NCBI GenBank assembly: GCA_021823905.1
Contig: JAKALX010000157.1
Span: 1-8,261 of the forward strand
DNA from: Chloroflexota bacterium
GTDB lineage: Bacteria; Chloroflexota; Dehalococcoidia; Tepidiformales; Tepidiformaceae
DNA length: 8,261 bases
Reading direction: 5' to 3'
Under the pieces are notes generated by a model that made no database searches, was not told the origin of the DNA, and worked only from the letters and a program-made list of their open reading frames with translations. How positions within the stretch are numbered: the stretch's first letter is position 1; every line of letters starts with the position of its first letter. The translations under genes were made by a program, and so were the position numbers. This document shows, in pieces, positions 7,230-8,261 of the stretch.

Positions 7230-8261
7230 CTACTCGGTCAACCTGCGGTAAAGCGTCGGGAGGCGGCTCGGCAGGGCCTCGATGTCAGCGACGACCTCGT
7301 AGCCCATGTCCTCGCACATCGTCTTGAGATAATCGTGCCCGGCCCGGTCGACCGTTAGCGCGAAGGGCGTAATGCCCCCGCGCTTGGCCTCGTTCAGCGC
7401 TTGCTTCGTGTCGTGGATGGCGTATTCCTTCTCCGTCCGGTCGCGCCCGTAGCCATGGTCCTGGGGGCGGCCGTCGCTGAGGAGGACGAGGATCTTCACC
7501 TTCGCGTCGGTCAGGTCGAGCTTGTGCGTCGCGTGCCGGATCGCCGGGCCCATGCGCGTCGAGCGGATCGGCGTGACCTTGTCGAGGCGCTTCTTGATCG
7601 TCTGGTCGAGCGCCTCGTCGAAGTCCTTGATCACGAAGAATTCGACGTTGTCGCGCCCATACCCCGAGAAGCCGTAGATCCCGTACTGGTCGCCGATGGT
7701 CTCCAGCGCCGTCATCAACAGGACCGTCGACTCTTTCTCCAGGTCGATGATCCGCTTCGGCGGCGCGGTGAGCTCCTGGCGGCGCTTGGAAACCCACCAG
7801 CTCAGGTACTTGCGTGGGTCATCGTCGTAGTCGTCCTCGTCGTACTTCTTCTCGCGCTTGTTGATCTCTTCGTCGGTGCTCGCCGACATGTCGATGAGGA
7901 AGGCCACGGCGACGTCACGCTCGATCTTGTTACGGCGCCAGTAGAGCTTGTCGTTCGGGTACACGCCGGCGCGCTTTTCGACCATCCACTCGATCGCCGC
8001 GTCGAGCTCGATGTCCTCGCCGTCAGGCAGGCGCTTGATCTTGCGGAACATCTCGGGCTTCATCAGCTCGAACTGCTTGCGCGTTTGGGCCACGAGGCCG
8101 GCGTGCTCGCGCAATGCGTTCTCGTAAAAGTTCTCGTCACCCTGCTCGAGCTTCGATTCCTTCACGGCGCACCAGCGCGGCTTGTAGTCCTGGGCGCGGA
8201 AGTCCCATTCGTCGTAGTAGTAGACCGTGACGATCGGCTGCAGCGGCTCTTCGCCTGGCTC
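7230..8261 (-). CDS. NorD-type VWA domain protein (N-terminus outside window)
   Basis: The frame is open from the right edge to a TAG at 7232-7230, giving 343 residues of a longer protein. The GTG at 8165 is internal: residues before it include YYYDEWDFRAQDYKPRWC (14-31 of the fragment), a conserved NorD/CobT-type segment. A VWA domain follows, with an intact metal-ion site: DMSAS (Asp124, Ser126, Ser128), the Thr of RSTRMGPAIRHA (Thr235) and LLSDGRP (Asp263). The C-terminal half (YGFSGYGRDNVEFFVIKDFDE, then IHDTKQALNEA, FALTVD, LP-x-LYRRLT) follows NorD closely. Known NorD/CbbO proteins work with MoxR-family AAA+ ATPases to activate metalloenzymes; here no reductase gene is seen, so the client is unknown. 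Residues 129-177 hold an unusually charged insert (YDEDDYDDD at 140-148). It is the first gene visible in the minus-strand run; its promoter lies outside the window. Confidence 0.88.
   Translation of the reverse strand, partial: EPGEEPLQPIVTVYYYDEWDFRAQDYKPRWCAVKESKLEQGDENFYENALREHAGLVAQTRKQFELMKPEMFRKIKRLPDGEDIELDAAIEWMVEKRAGVYPNDKLYWRRNKIERDVAVAFLIDMSASTDEEINKREKKYDEDDYDDDPRKYLSWWVSKRRQELTAPPKRIIDLEKESTVLLMTALETIGDQYGIYGFSGYGRDNVEFFVIKDFDEALDQTIKKRLDKVTPIRSTRMGPAIRHATHKLDLTDAKVKILVLLSDGRPQDHGYGRDRTEKEYAIHDTKQALNEAKRGGITPFALTVDRAGHDYLKTMCEDMGYEVVADIEALPSRLPTLYRRLTE

Noticed and set aside
8163..8165. GTG 8165 as the start of the VWA gene
   Set aside because: The frame upstream is open to the window edge and encodes a conserved NorD-type DEWD...Y-x-P-x-WC segment, so the gene starts outside the window.

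Overview
The window is high-GC, gene-dense bacterial DNA in two convergent blocks. The block in the left two thirds, on the plus strand, is the inner-membrane core of a Tad/Flp (type IVc) pilus system in the order cpaB-cpaE-cpaF-tadB-tadC, followed directly by a DUF192 gene. The block on the right, on the minus strand, is a tightly packed four-gene run: a NorD-type von Willebrand factor A (VWA) protein (cut by the window edge), a small protein that looks like a BECR-fold RNase toxin, a DUF2283 protein, and a histidine phosphatase. The two blocks meet tail to tail with only 11 bases between the last stop codons.

No secretin (cpaC) or cpaD lies between cpaB and cpaE, and the CpaE has an N-terminal receiver-like domain. 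With the high GC content and the tadC-DUF192 linkage, this suggests a single-membrane or Chloroflexota-like bacterium. The lineage is an inference from gene content; nothing here identifies a species.

Region by region. 1-746 is the C-terminal part of CpaB. 747-857 is the only sizeable intergenic gap and holds two perfect inverted repeats. 858-2081 is CpaE, with a pseudo-receiver and a MinD/ParA ATPase. 2106-3773 is the CpaF motor ATPase with a long disordered N-terminus. 3776-4729 and 4734-5639 are the platform proteins TadB and TadC. 5639-5992 is DUF192, which seems to start at a non-standard ATC codon overlapping the tadC stop. On the minus strand, 8261-7230 is the NorD-like protein, 7225-6896 the toxin-like protein, 6911-6633 DUF2283, and 6633-6004 the phosphatase.

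How they work together. CpaE places the machine, CpaF powers pilin polymerisation through TadB/TadC, and CpaB supports the assembly on the outer face of the membrane; pilin and prepilin peptidase genes are outside the window. In the minus-strand run, the toxin-like and DUF2283 genes overlap and may form a toxin-antitoxin or regulatory pair. NorD proteins usually work with a MoxR-type AAA+ ATPase, whose gene could lie just beyond the right edge. No RNA genes, mobile elements, CRISPR arrays or clear terminators were seen.
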